A model generated the notes under the pieces. The model did not search any database. It was not told the origin of the DNA and worked only from the letters and a program-made list of their open reading frames with translations. Of a DNA stretch of 64,000 nt, positions 24,198 to 38,600 are shown in pieces; the stretch's first letter is position 1; each line of letters opens with the position of its first letter. The stretch is taken from positions 40,114,118 through 40,178,117 of the forward strand of contig CM077652.1 of assembly GCA_039707465.1 (NCBI GenBank), written 5' to 3'. Both the position numbers and the translations under genes were made by a program. The stretch comes from Rhabdophis nuchalis. Taxonomy: Eukaryota; Chordata; Lepidosauria; Squamata; Natricidae.

Positions 24198-25960
24198 CAA
24201 ATTGGATGGTATCTGGGATGTAGATGCTGGAAAACAAGTCGATTGGTTGATCTGAGCTTTCCCTGAGAAGTTACAGCCAAGTGTATATCAGAATTGAGGA
24301 AAGAATTCAATTTAGCCAAGAACTGTAAATTTGGATCCAGAGTTCAAATTCGAAAGAGAAACACAAATTGGATGCTATCTGGAATGCTAAACCCGAAAAA
24401 CAAGTCGATTGGTTGATCTGAGCTTTCCCTGAGAAGTTACAGCCAAGCGTATCTCAGTATTGAGGAAAGAACTCAATTTAGCCAGGAACTGCAAATTTGG
24501 ATCGAGAGCTCAAATTCAAACGAGAAACACAAATTGGATGGTATCTGGGATGTAGAAGCTGAAAAACAAGTCGATTGGTTGATCTGAGCTTTCCCTGAGA
24601 AGTTACAGCCAAGTGTATATCAGAATTGAGGAAAGAATTCAATTTAGCCAAGAACTGTAAATTTGGATCCAGAGTTCAAATTCGAACGAGAAACACAAAT
24701 TGGATGCTATCTGGAATGCTAAACCCGAAAAACAAGTCGATTGGTTGATCTGAGCTTTCCCTGAGAAGTTACAGCCGTGTATATCAGAATTGACAAAAGA
24801 ACTCAGTTTAGCCAGGAACTGCAAATTTGGATCCAGAGCTCAAATTCGAACGAAAAACACATATTGGATGGTATCTGGAATGCTAAACCCGAAAAACAAG
24901 TCGATTGGTTGATCTGAGCTTTCCCTGAGAAGTTACAGCCAAGCGTATATCAGAATTGACAAAAGAACTCAGTTTAGCCAGGAACTGCAAATTTGGATCC
25001 AGAGCTCAAATTCGAACGAGAAACACATATTGGATGGTATCTGGAATGCTAAACCCGAAAAACAAGTCGATTGGTTGATCTGAGCTTTCCCTGAGAAGTT
25101 ACAGGCAAGCGTATCTCAGTATTGAGGAAAGAACTCAATTTAGCCAGGAACTGCAAATTTGGATCGAGAGCTCAAATTCGAACGAGAAACACAAATTGGA
25201 TGGTATCTGGGATGTAGAAGCTGGAAAACAAGTCGATTGGTTGATCTGAGCTTTCCCTGAGAAGTTACAGCCAAGCGTATCTCTGTATTGAGGAAAGAAC
25301 TCAATTTAGCCAGGAACTGCAAATTTGGATCGAGAGCTCAAATTCGAACGAGAAACACAAATTGGATGGTATCTGGGATGTAGATGCTGGAAAACAAGTC
25401 GATTGGTTGATCTGAGCTTTCCCTGAGAAGTTACAGCCAAGTGTATATCAGAATTGAGGAAAGAATTCAATTTAGCCAAGAACTGTAAATTTGGATCCAG
25501 AGTTCAAATTCGAACGAGAAACACAAATTGGATGCTATCTGGAATGCTAAACCCGAAAAACAAGTCGATTGGTTGATCTGAGCTTTCCCTGAGAAGTTAC
25601 AGCCAAGCGTATCTCAGTATTGAGGAAAGAACTCAATTTAGCCAGGAACTGCAAATTTGGATCGAGAGCTCAAATTCAAACGAGAAACACAAATTGGATG
25701 GTATCTGGGATGTAGAAGCTGAAAAACAAGTCGATTGGTTGATCTGAGCTTTCCCTGAGAAGTTACAGCCAAGTGTATATCAGAATTGAGGAAAGAATTC
25801 AATTTAGCCAAGAACTGTAAATTTGGATCCAGAGTTCAAATTCGAACGAGAAACACAAATTGGATGCTATCTGGAATGCTAAACCCGAAAAACAAGTCGA
25901 TTGGTTGATCTGAGCTTTCCCTGAGAAGTTACAGCCAAGCGTATCTCAGTATTGAGGAAA
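23830..25960. repeat. 7-monomer (1,160 bp) tandem duplication
   Basis: Two stretches match at offset 1,160. Shared rare variants are tgtagatgctgg (near 24,220 and 25,380) and aaattcaaacgag (near 24,513 and 25,673). The length is 7 x 166 minus 2, because the first unit contains the cagccgtgtata deletion near 24,776. Confidence 0.75.
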
Positions 25961-28779
25961 GAACTCAGTTAGCCAGGAACTGCAAATTTGGATTTAGAGC
26001 TCAAATTAGAAGGAGAAACACAAATTGGATGCTATCTGGGATGTAGAAGCTGAAAAACAAGTCGAATGGTTGATCTGAGCTTTCCCTGAGAAGTTACAGC
26101 CAAGCGTATATCAGAATTGACAAAAGAACTCAGTTTAGCCAGGAACTGCAAATTTGGATCCAGAGCTCAAATTCGAACGAGAAACACATATTGGATGGTA
26201 TCTGGGATGCAGAAGCCGAAAAACAAGAGGATTGGTTGATCTGAGCTTTCCCTGAGAAGTTACAGCCAAGCGTATATCAGAATTGACAAAAGAACTCAGT
26301 TTAGCCAGGAACTGCAAATTTGGATCCAGAGCTCAAATTCGAATGAGAAACACATATTGGATGGTATCTGGAATGCTAAACCCGAAAAACAAGTCGATTG
26401 GTTGATCTGAGCTTTCCCTGAGAAGTTACAGCCAAGCGTATCTCAGTATTGAGGAAAGAACTCAATTTAGCCAGGAACTGCAAATTTGGATCGAGAGCTC
26501 AAATTCGAACGAGAAACACAAATTGGATGGTATCTGGGATGTAGAAGCTGGAAAACAAGTCGATTGGTAGATCTGAGCTTTCCCTGAGAAGTTACAGCCA
26601 AGTGTATATCAGAATTGACAAAAGAACTCAGTTTAGCCAGGAACTGCAAATTTGGATGCAGAGCTCAAATTAGAACGAGAAACACAAATTGGATGCTATC
26701 TGGGATGTAGAAGCTGAAAAACAAGTCGATTGGTAGATCTGAGCTTTCCCTGAGAAGTTACAGCCAAGCGTATATCAGAATTGACAAAAGAACTCAGTTT
26801 AGCCAGGAACTGCAAATTTGGATGCAGAGCTCAAATTCGAATGAGAAACACAAATTGGATGCTATCTGGAATGCTAAACCCGAAAAACAAGTCGATTGGT
26901 TGATCTGAGCTTTCCCTGAGAAGTTACAGCCAAGCGTATATCAGAATTGACAAAAGAACTCAGTTTAGCCAGGAACTGCAAATTTGGATGCAGAGCTCAA
27001 ATTCGAACGAGAAACCCATATTGGATGCTATCTGGAATGCTAAACCCGAAAAACAAGTCGATTGGTTGATCTGAGCTTTCCCTGAGAAGTTACAGCCAAG
27101 TGTATATCAGAATTGACAAAAGAACTCAGTTTAGCCAGGAACTGCAAATTTGGATCCAGAGCTCAAATTCGAACGAGAAACACATATTGGATGGTATCTG
27201 GGATGCAGAAGCCGAAAAACAAGTGGATTGGTTGATCTGAGCTTTCCCTGAGAAGTTACAGCCAAGCGTATATCAGAATTGACAAAAGAACTCAGTTTAG
27301 CCAGGAACTGCAAATTTGGATCCAGAGCTCAAATTCGAACGAGAAACACATGTTGGATGGTATCTGGAATGCTAAACCCGAAAAACAAGTCGATTGGTTG
27401 ATCTGAGCTTTCCCTGAGAAGTTACAGCCAAGCGTATCTCAGTATTGAGGAAAGAACTCAATTTAGCCAGGAACTGCAAATTTGGATCGAGAGCTCAAAT
27501 TCGAACGAGAAACACAAATTGGATGGTATCTGGGATGTAGAAGCTGGAAAACAAGTCGATTGGTAGATCTGAGCTTTCCCTGAGAAGTTACAGCCAAGTG
27601 TATATCAGAATTGACAAAAGAACTCAGTTTAGCCAGGAACTGCAAATTTGGATGCAGAGCTCAAATTAGAACGAGAAACACAAATTGGATGCTATCTGGG
27701 ATGTAGAAGCTGAAAAACAAGTCGATTGGTAGATCTGAGCTTTCCCTGAGAAGTTACAGCCAAGCATATATCAGAATTGACAAAAGAACTCAGTTTAGCC
27801 AGGAACTGCAAAGTTGGATGCAGAGCTCAAATTCGAATGAGAAACACAAATTGGATGCTATCTGGAATGCTAAACCCGAAAAACAAGTCGATTGGTTGAT
27901 CTGAGCTTTCCCTGAGAAGTTACAGCCAAGCTTATATCAGAATTGACAAAAGAACTCAGTTTAGCCAGGAACTGCAAATTTGGATGCAGAGCTCAAATTA
28001 GAACGAGAAACACAAATTGGATGCTATCTGGGATGTAGAAGCTGAAAAACAAGTCGATTGGTAGATCTGAGCTTTCCCTGAGAAGTTACAGCCAAGCGTA
28101 TATCAGAATTGACAAAAGAACTCAGTTTAGCCAGGAACTGCAAATTTGGATGCAGAGCTCAAATTCGAATGAGAAACACAAATTGGATGCTATCTGGGAT
28201 GTAGAAGCTGAAAAACAAGTCGATTGGTAGATCTGAGCTTTCCCTGAGAAGTTACAGCCAAGCGTATATCAGAATTGACAAAAGAACTCAGTTTAGCCAG
28301 GAACTGCAAATTTGGATGCAGAGCTCAAATTCGAATGAGAAACACAAATTGGATGCTATCTGGAATGCTAAACCCGAAAAACAAGTCGATTGGTTGATCT
28401 GAGCTTTCCCTGAGAAGTTACAGCCAAGCGTATATCAGAATTGACAAAAGAACTCAGTATAGCCAGGAACTGCAAATTTGGATGCAGAGCTCAAATTAGA
28501 ACGAGAAACACAAATTGGATGCTATCTGGGATGTAGAAGCTGAAAAACAAGTCGATTGGTAGATCTGAGCTTTCCCTGAGAAGTTACAGCCAAGCGTATA
28601 TCAGAATTGACAAAAGAACTCAGTTTAGCCAGGAACTGCAAATTTGGATGCAGAGCTCAAATTCGAATGAGAAACACAAATTGGATGCTATCTGGGATGT
28701 AGAAGCTGAAAAACAAGTCGATTGGTAGATCTGAGCTTTCCCTGAGAAGTTACAGCCAAGCGTATATCAGAATTGACAA

Positions 28780-30590
28780 AAGAACTCAGTTTAGCCAGGA
28801 ACTGCAAATTTGGATGCAGAGCTCAAATTCGAATGAGAAACACAAATTGGATGCTATCTGGAATGCTAAACCCGAAAAACAAGTCGATTGGTTGATCTGA
28901 GCTTTCCCTGAGAAGTTACAGCCAAGTGTATATCAGAATTGAGGAAAGAATTCAATTTAGCCAGGAACTGCAAATTTGGATGCAGAGCTCAAATTAGAAC
29001 GAGAAACACAAATTGGATGCTATCTGGGATGTAGAAGCTGAAAAACAAGTCCATTGGTTGATCTGAGCTTTCCCTGAGAAGTTACAGCCAAGCGTATCTC
29101 AGTATTGAGGAAAGAACTCAGTTTAGCCAGGAACTGCAAATTTGGATGCAGAGCTCAAATTAGAACGAGAAACACAAATTGGATGTTATCTGGGATGTAG
29201 AAGCTGAAAAACAAGTCGATTGGTTGATCTGACCTTTCCCTGAGAAGTTACAGCCAAGCGTATATCAGAATTGACAAAAGAACTCAGTTTAGCCAGGAAC
29301 TACAAATTTGGATCCAGAGCTCAAATTCGAACGAGAAACACATATTGGATGGTATCTGGGATGCAGAAGCCGAAAAACAAGAGGATTGGTTGATCTGAGC
29401 TTTCCCTGAGAAGTTATAGCCAAGCGTATATCAGAATTGACAAAAGAACTCAGTTTAGCCAGGAACTGCAAATTTGGATCCAGAGCTCAAATTCGAACGA
29501 GAAACACATATTGGATGGTATCTGGAATGCTAAACCCGAAAAACAAGTCGATTGGTTGATCTGAGCTTTCCCTGAGATGTTACAGCCAAGCGTATCTCAG
29601 TATTGAGGAAAGAACTCAGTTTAGCCAGGAACTGCAAATTTGGATGCAGAGCTCAAATTCGAATGAGAAACACAAATTGGATGCTATCTGGAATGCTAAA
29701 CCCGAAAAACAAGTCGATTGGTTGATCTGAGCTTTCCCTGAGAAGTTACAGCCAAGTGTATATCAGAATTGAGGAAAGAATTCAATTTAGCCAGGAACTG
29801 CAAATTTGGATGCAGAGCTCAAATTAGAACGAGAAACACAAATTGGATGCTATCTGGGATGTAGAAGCTGAAAAACAAGTCCATTGGTTGATCTGAGCTT
29901 TCCCTGAGAAGTTACAGCCAAGCGTATCTCAGTATTGAGGAAAGAACTCAGTTTAGCCAGGAACTGCAAATTTGGATGCAGAGCTCAAATTAGAACGAGA
30001 AACACAAATTGGATGTTATCTGGGATGTAGAAGCTGAAAAACAAGTCGATTGGTTGATCTGAGCTTTCCCTGAGAAGTTACAGCCAAGCGTATATCAGAA
30101 TTGACAAAAGAACTCAGTTTAGCCAGGAACTACAAATTTGGATCCAGAGCTCAAATTCGAACGAGAAACACATATTGGATGGTATCTGGGATGCAGAAGC
30201 CGAAAAACAAGAGGATTGGTTGATCTGAGCTTTCCCTGAGAAGTTATAGCCAAGCGTATATCAGAATTGACAAAAGAACTCAGTTTAGCCAGGAACTGCA
30301 AATTTGGATCCAGAGCTCAAATTCGAACGAGAAACACATATTGGATGGTATCTGGAATGCTAAACCCGAAAAACAAGTCGATTGGTTGATCTGAGCTTTC
30401 CCTGAGATGTTACAGCCAAGCGTATCTCAGTATTGAGGAAAGAACTCAGTTTAGCCAGGAACTGCAAATTTGGATGCAGAGCTCAAATTCGAATGAGAAA
30501 CACAAATTGGATGCTATCTGGAATGCTAAACCCGAAAAACAAGTCGATTGGTTGATCTGAGCTTTCCCTGAGAAGTTACAGCCAAGCGTA
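28780..30590. repeat. 5-monomer (830 bp) tandem duplication with private markers
   Basis: Two units at offset 830. Both contain ggatgttatctgg, aactacaaatttgg, aagttatagcc and tgagatgttacagcc. One difference is gacctttccc near 29,231 against gagctttccc near 30,061. One copy of this marker set also occurs near 37.6-38.1 kb and another near 42.3-42.7 kb. Confidence 0.85.
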
Positions 30591-33500
30591 TATCAGAATT
30601 GACAAAAGAACTCAGTTTAGCCAGGAACTGCAAATTTGGATGCAGAGCTCAAATTAGAACGAGAAACACAAATTGGATGCTATCTGGGATGTAGAAGCTG
30701 AAAAACAAGTCGATTGGTAGATCTGAGCTTTCCCTGAGAAGTTACAGCCAAGCGTATATCAGAATTGACAAAAGAACTCAGTTTAGCCAGGAACTGCAAA
30801 TTTGGATGCAGAGCTCAAATTCGAATGAGAAACACAAATTGGATGCTATCTGGGATGTAGAAGCTGAAAAACAAGTCGATTGGTAGATCTGAGCTTTCCC
30901 TGAGAAGTTACAGCCAAGCGTATATCAGAATTGACAAAAGAACTCAGTTTAGCCAGGAACTGCAAATTTGGATGCACAGCTCAAATTCGAATGAGAAACA
31001 CAAATTGGATGCTATCTGGAATGCTAAACCCGAAAAACAAGTCGATTGGTTGATCTGAGCTTTCCCTGAGAAGTTACAGCCAAGTGTATATCAGAATTGA
31101 GGAAAGAATTCAATTTAGCCAGGAACTGCAAATTTGGATGCAGAGCTCAAATTAGAACGAGAAACACAAATTGGATGGTATCTGGGATGTAGAAGCTGAA
31201 AAACAAGTCCATTGGTTGATCTGAGCTTTCCCTGAGAAGTTACAGCCAAGCGTATCTCAGTATTGAGGAAAGAACTCAGTTTAGCCAGGAACTGCAAATT
31301 TGGATTTAGAGCTCAAATTAGAAGGAGAAACACAAATTGGATGCTATCTGGGATGTAGAAGCTGAAAAACAAGTCGATTGGTTGATCTGAGCTTTCCCTG
31401 AGAAGTTACAGCCAAGCGTATATCAGAATTGACAAAAGAACTCAGTTTAGCCAGGAACTGCAAATTTGGATCCAGAGCTCAAATTCGAACGAGAAACACA
31501 TATTGGATGGTATCTGGGATGCAGAAGCCGAAAAACAAGAGGATTGGTTGATCTGAGCTTTCCCTGAGAAGTTACAGCCAAGCGTATATCAGAATTGACA
31601 AAAGAACTCAGTTTAGCCAGGAACTGCAAATTTGGATCCAGAGCTCAAATTCGAATGAGAAACACATATTGGATGGTATCTGGAATGCTAAACCCGAAAA
31701 ACAAGTCGATTGGTTGATCTGAGCTTTCCCTGAGAAGTTACAGCCAAGCGTATCTCAGTATTGAGGAAAGAACTCAATTTAGCCAGGAACTGCAAATTTG
31801 GATCGAGAGCTCAAATTCGAACGAGAAACACAAATTGGATGGTATCTGGGATGTAGAAGCTGGAAAACAAGTCGATTGGTAGATCTGAGCTTTCCCTGAG
31901 AAGTTACAGCCAAGTGTATATCAGAATTGACAAAAGAACTCAGTTTAGCCAGGAACTGCAAATTTGGATGCAGAGCTCAAATTAGAACGAGAAACACAAA
32001 TTGGATGCTATCTGGGATGTAGAAGCTGAAAAACAAGTCGATTGGTAGATCTGAGCTTTCCCTGAGAAGTTACAGCCAAGCGTATATCAGAATTGACAAA
32101 AGAACTCAGTTTAGCCAGGAACTGCAAATTTGGATGCAGAGCTCAAATTCGAATGAGAAACACAAATTGGATGGTATCTGGAATGCTAAACCCGAAAAAC
32201 AAGTCGATTGGTTGATCTGAGCTTTCCCTGAGAAGTTACAGCCAAGCGTATATCAGAATTGACAAAAGAACTCAGTTTAGCCAGGAACTGCAAATTTGGA
32301 TCCAGAGCTCAAATTCGAACGAGAAACCCATATTGGATGCTATCTGGAATGCTAAACCCGAAAAACAAGTCGATTGGTTGATCTGAGCTTTCCCTGAGAA
32401 GTTACAGCCAAGTGTATATCAGAATTGACAAAAGAACTCAGTTTAGCCAGGAACTGCAAATTTGGATCCAGAGCTCAAATTCGAACGAGAAACACATATT
32501 GGATGGTATCTGGGATGCAGAAGCCGAAAAACAAGTGGATTGGTTGATCTGAGCTTTCCCTGAGAAGTTACAGCCAAGCGTATATCAGAATTGACAAAAG
32601 AACTCAGTTTAGCCAGGAACTGCAAATTTGGATCCAGAGCTCAAATTCGAACGAGAAACACATGTTGGATGGTATCTGGAATGCTAAACCCGAAAAACAA
32701 GTCCATTGGTTGATCTGAGCTTTCCCTGAGAAGTTACAGCCAAGCGTATCTCAGTATTGAGGAAAGAACTCAGTTTAGCCAGGAACTGCAAATTTGGATG
32801 CAGAGCTCAAATTCGAACGAGAAACCCATATTGGATGCTATCTGGAATGCTAATCCCGAAAAACAAGTCGATCGGTTGATCTGAGCTTTCCCTGAGAAAT
32901 TACAGCCAAGCGTATCTCAGTATTGAGGAAAGAACTCAATTTAGCCAGGAACTGCAAATTTGGATCGAGAACTCAAATTTGAACGAGAAACACAAATTGG
33001 ATGGTATCTGGGATGTAGAAGCTGAAAAACAAGTCGATTGGTTGATCTGAGCTTTCCCTGAGAAGTTACAGCCAAGTGTATATCAGAATTGAGGAAAGAA
33101 TTCAATTTAGCCAAAAACTGTAAATTTGGATCCAGAGTTCAAATTCGAACGAGAAACACAAATTGGATGCTATCTGGAATGCTAAACCCGAAAAACAAGT
33201 CAATTGGTTGATCTGAGCTTTCCCTGAGAAGTTACAGCCAAGCGTACCTCAGTATTGAGGAAAGAACTCAATTTAGCCAGGAACTGCAAATTTGGATCGA
33301 GAGCTCAAATTCGAACGAGAAACACAAATTGGATGGTATCTGGGATGTAGAAGCTGGAAAACAAGTCGATTGGTTGATCTGAGCTTTCCCTGAGAAGTTA
33401 CAGCCAAGCGTATCTCTGTATTGAGGAAAGAACTCAATTTAGCCAGGAACTGCAAATTTGGATCGAGAGCTCAAATTCGAACGAGAAACACAAATTGGAT

Positions 33501-35649
33501 GGTATCTGGGATGTAGAAGCTGGAAAACAAGTCGATTGGTTGATCTGAGCTTTCCCTGAGAAGTTACAGCCAAGTGTATATCAGAATTGAGGAAAGAATT
33601 CAATTTAGCCAGGAACTGCAAATTTGGATGCAGAGCTCAAATTAGAACGAGAAACACAAATTGGATGCTATCTGGGATGTAGAAGCTGAAAAACAAGTCG
33701 ATTGGTAGATCTGAGCTTTCCCTGAGAAGTTACAGCCAAGTGTATATCAGAATTGACAAAAGAACTCAGTTTAGCCAGGAACTGCAAATTTGGATGCAGA
33801 GCTCAAATTCGAACGACAAACCCATATTGGATGCTATCTGGAATGCTAATCCCGAAAAACAAGTCGATCGGTTGATCTGAGCTTTCCCTGAGAAATTACA
33901 GCCAAGCGTATCTCAGTATTGAGGAAAGAACTCAATTTAGCCAGGAACTGCAAATTTGGATCGAGAACTCAAATTTGAACGAGAAACACAAATTGGATGG
34001 TATCTGGGATGTAGAAGCTGAAAAACAAGTCGATTGGTTGATCTGAGCTTTCCCTGAGAAGTTACAGCCAAGTGTATATCAGAATTGAGGAAAGAATTCA
34101 ATTTAGCCAAGAACTGTAAATTTGGATCCAGAGTTCAAATTCGAACGAGAAACACAAATTGGATGCTATCTGGAATGCTAAACCCGAAAAACAAGTCGAT
34201 TGGTTGATCTGAGCTTTCCCTGAGAAGTTACAGCCAAGCGTACCTCAGTATTGAGGAAAGAACTCAATTTAGCCAGGAACTGCAAATTTGGATCGAGAGC
34301 TCAAATTCGAACGAGAAACACAAATTGGATGGTATCTGGGATGTAGAAGCTGGAAAACAAGTCGATTGGTTGATCTGAGCTTTCCCTGAGAAGTTACAGC
34401 CGTGTATATCAGAATTGAGGAAAGAATTCAATTTAGCCAAGAACTGCAAATTTGGATCCAGAGTTCAAATTAGAATGAGAAACACAAATTTGATGCTATC
34501 TGGGATGTAGAAGCTGAAAAACAAGTCGATTGGTAGATCTGAGCTTTCCCTGAGAAGTTACAGCCAAGCGTATATCAGAATTGACAAAAGAACTCAGTTT
34601 AGCCAGGAACTGCAAATTTGGATGCAGAGCTCAAATTCGAACGAGAAACACATATTGGATGGTATCTGCGATGCAGAAGCAGAAAAACAAGAGGATTGGT
34701 TGATCTGAGCTTTCCCTGAGAAGTTACAGCCAAGCGTATATCAGAATTGACAAAAGAACTTAGTTTAGCCAGGAACTGCAAATTTGGATCCAGAGCTCAA
34801 ATTCGAACGAGAAACACATATTGGATGGTATCTGGAATGCTAAACCCGAAAAACAAGTCGATTGGTTGATCTGAGCTTTCCCTGAGAAGTTACAGCCAAG
34901 CGTATCTCAGTATTGAGGAAAGAACTCAATTTAGCCAGGAACTGCAAATTTGGATCGAGAGCTCAAATTCGAACGAGAAACACAAATTGGATGGTATCTG
35001 GGATGTAGAAGCTGGAAAACAAGTCGATTGGTTGTTCTGAGCTTTCCCTGAGAAGTTACAGCCAAGTGTATATCAGAATTGAGGAAAGAATTCAATTTAG
35101 CCAAGAACTGCAAATTTGGATCCAGAGTTCAAATTCGAACGAGAAACACAAATTGGATGCTATATGGAATGCTAAACCCGAAAAACAAGTCGATTGGTTG
35201 ATCTGAGCTATCCCTGAGAAGTTACAGGCAAGTGTATATCAGAATTGACAAAAGAACTCAGTTTAGCCAGGAACTCCAAATTTGGATGCAGAGCTCAAAT
35301 TCGAATGAGAAACACATATTGGATGGTATCTGGGATGTAGAAGCCGAAAAACAAGTCGATTGGTTGATCTGAGCTTTCCCTGAGAAGTTACAGCCAAGCG
35401 TATATCAGAATTGACAAAAGAACTTAGTTTAGCCAGGAACTGCAAATTTGGATCCAGAGCTCAAATTCGAACGAGAAACACATATTGGATGGTATCTGGA
35501 ATGCTAAACCCGAAAAACAAGTCGATTGGTTGATCTGAGCTTTCCCTGAGAAGTTACAGCCAAGTGTATATCAGAATTGAGGAAAGAATTCAATTTAGCC
35601 AGGAACTGCAAATTTGGATGCAGAGCTCAAATTAGAACGAGAAACACAA

Positions 35650-38600
35650 ATTGGATGGTATCTGGGATGCAGAAGCCGAAAAACAAGAGGATTGGTTGAT
35701 CTGAGCTTTCCCTGAGAAGTTACAGCCAAGCGTATATCAGAATTGACAAAAGAACTCAGTTTAGCCAGGAACTGCAAATTTGGATCCAGAGCTCAAATTC
35801 GAACGAGAAACACATATTGGATGGTATCTGGAATGCTAAACCCGAAAAACAAGTCGATTGGTTGATCTGAGCTTTCCCTGAGAAGTTACAGCCAAGCGTA
35901 TCTCAGTATTGAGGAAAGAACTCAATTTAGCCAGGAACTGCAAATTTGGATCGAGAGCTCAAATTCGAACGAGAAACACAAATTGGATGGTATCTGGGAT
36001 GTAGAAGCTGGAAAACAAGTCGATTGGTAGATCTGAGCTTTCCCTGAGAAGTTACAGCCAAGTGTATATCAGAATTGACAAAAGAACTCAGTTTAGCCAG
36101 GAACTGCAAATTTGGATGCAGAGCTCAAATTAGAACGAGAAACACAAATTGGATGCTATCTGGGATGTAGAAGCTGAAAAACAAGTCGATTGGTAGATCT
36201 GAGCTTTCCCTGAGAAGTTACAGCCAAGCGTATATCAGAATTGACAAAAGAACTCAGTTTAGCCAGGAACTGCAAAGTTGGATGCAGAGCTCAAATTCGA
36301 ATGAGAAACACAAATTGGATGCTATCTGGAATGCTAAACCCGAAAAACAAGTCGATTGGTTGATCTGAGCTTTCCCTGAGAAGTTACAGCCAAGCGTATA
36401 TCAGAATTGACAAAAGAACTCAGTTTAGCCAGGAACTGCAAATTTGGATGCAGAGCTCAAATTAGAACGAGAAACACAAATTGGATGCTATCTGGGATGT
36501 AGAAGCTGAAAAACAAGTCGATTGGTAGATCTGAGCTTTCCCTGAGAAGTTACAGCCAAGCGTATATCAGAATTGACAAAAGAACTCAGTTTAGCCAGGA
36601 ACTGCAAATTTGGATGCAGAGCTCAAATTCGAATGAGAAACACAAATTGGATGCTATCTGGGATGTAGAAGCTGAAAAACAAGTCGATTGGTAGATCTGA
36701 GCTTTCCCTGAGAAGTTACAGCCAAGCGTATATCAGAATTGACAAAAGAACTCAGTTTAGCCAGGAACTGCAAATTTGGATGCAGAGCTCAAATTCGAAT
36801 GAGAAACACAAATTGGATGCTATCTGGAATGCTAAACCCGAAAAACAAGTCGATTGGTTGATCTGAGCTTTCCCTGAGAAGTTACAGCCAAGCGTATATC
36901 AGAATTGACAAAAGAACTCAGTATAGCCAGGAACTGCAAATTTGGATGCAGAGCTCAAATTAGAACGAGAAACACAAATTGGATGCTATCTGGGATGTAG
37001 AAGCTGAAAAACAAGTCGATTGGTAGATCTGAGCTTTCCCTGAGAAGTTACAGCCAAGCGTATATCAGAATTGACAAAAGAACTCAGTTTAGCCAGGAAC
37101 TGCAAATTTGGATGCAGAGCTCAAATTCGAATGAGAAACACAAATTGGATGCTATCTGGGATGTAGAAGCTGAAAAACAAGTCGATTGGTAGATCTGAGC
37201 TTTCCCTGAGAAGTTACAGCCAAGCGTATATCAGAATTGACAAAAGAACTCAGTTTAGCCAGGAACTGCAAATTTGGATGCAGAGCTCAAATTCGAATGA
37301 GAAACACAAATTGGATGCTATCTGGAATGCTAAACCCGAAAAACAAGTCGATTGGTTGATCTGAGCTTTCCCTGAGAAGTTACAGCCAAGTGTATATCAG
37401 AATTGAGGAAAGAATTCAATTTAGCCAGGAACTGCAAATTTGGATGCAGAGCTCAAATTAGAACGAGAAACACAAATTGGATGCTATCTGGGATGTAGAA
37501 GCTGAAAAACAAGTCCATTGGTTGATCTGAGCTTTCCCTGAGAAGTTACAGCCAAGCGTATCTCAGTATTGAGGAAAGAACTCAGTTTAGCCAGGAACTG
37601 CAAATTTGGATGCAGAGCTCAAATTAGAACGAGAAACACAAATTGGATGTTATCTGGGATGTAGAAGCTGAAAAACAAGTCGATTGGTTGATCTGAGCTT
37701 TCCCTGAGAAGTTACAGCCAAGCGTATATCAGAATTGACAAAAGAACTCAGTTTAGCCAGGAACTACAAATTTGGATCCAGAGCTCAAATTCGAACGAGA
37801 AACACATATTGGATGGTATCTGGGATGCAGAAGCCGAAAAACAAGAGGATTGGTTGATCTGAGCTTTCCCTGAGAAGTTATAGCCAAGCGTATATCAGAA
37901 TTGACAAAAGAACTCAGTTTAGCCAGGAACTGCAAATTTGGATCCAGAGCTCAAATTCGAACGAGAAACACATATTGGATGGTATCTGGAATGCTAAACC
38001 CGAAAAACAAGTCGATTGGTTGATCTGAGCTTTCCCTGAGATGTTACAGCCAAGCGTATCTCAGTATTGAGGAAAGAACTCAGTTTAGCCAGGAACTGCA
38101 AATTTGGATGCAGAGCTCAAATTCGAATGAGAAACACAAATTGGATGCTATCTGGAATGCTAAACCCGAAAAACAAGTCGATTGGTTGATCTGAGCTTTC
38201 CCTGAGAAGTTACAGCCAAGCGTATATCAGAATTGACAAAAGAACTCAGTTTAGCCAGGAACTGCAAATTTGGATGCAGAGCTCAAATTAGAACGAGAAA
38301 CACAAATTGGATGCTATCTGGGATGTAGAAGCTGAAAAACAAGTCGATTGGTAGATCTGAGCTTTCCCTGAGAAGTTACAGCCAAGCGTATATCAGAATT
38401 GACAAAAGAACTCAGTTTAGCCAGGAACTGCAAATTTGGATGCAGAGCTCAAATTCGAATGAGAAACACAAATTAGATGCTATCTGGGATGTAGAAGCTG
38501 AAAAACAAGTCGATTGGTAGATCTGAGCTTTCCCTGAGAAGTTACAGCCAAGCGTATATCAGAATTGACAAAAGAACTCAGTTTAGCCAGGAACTGCAAA

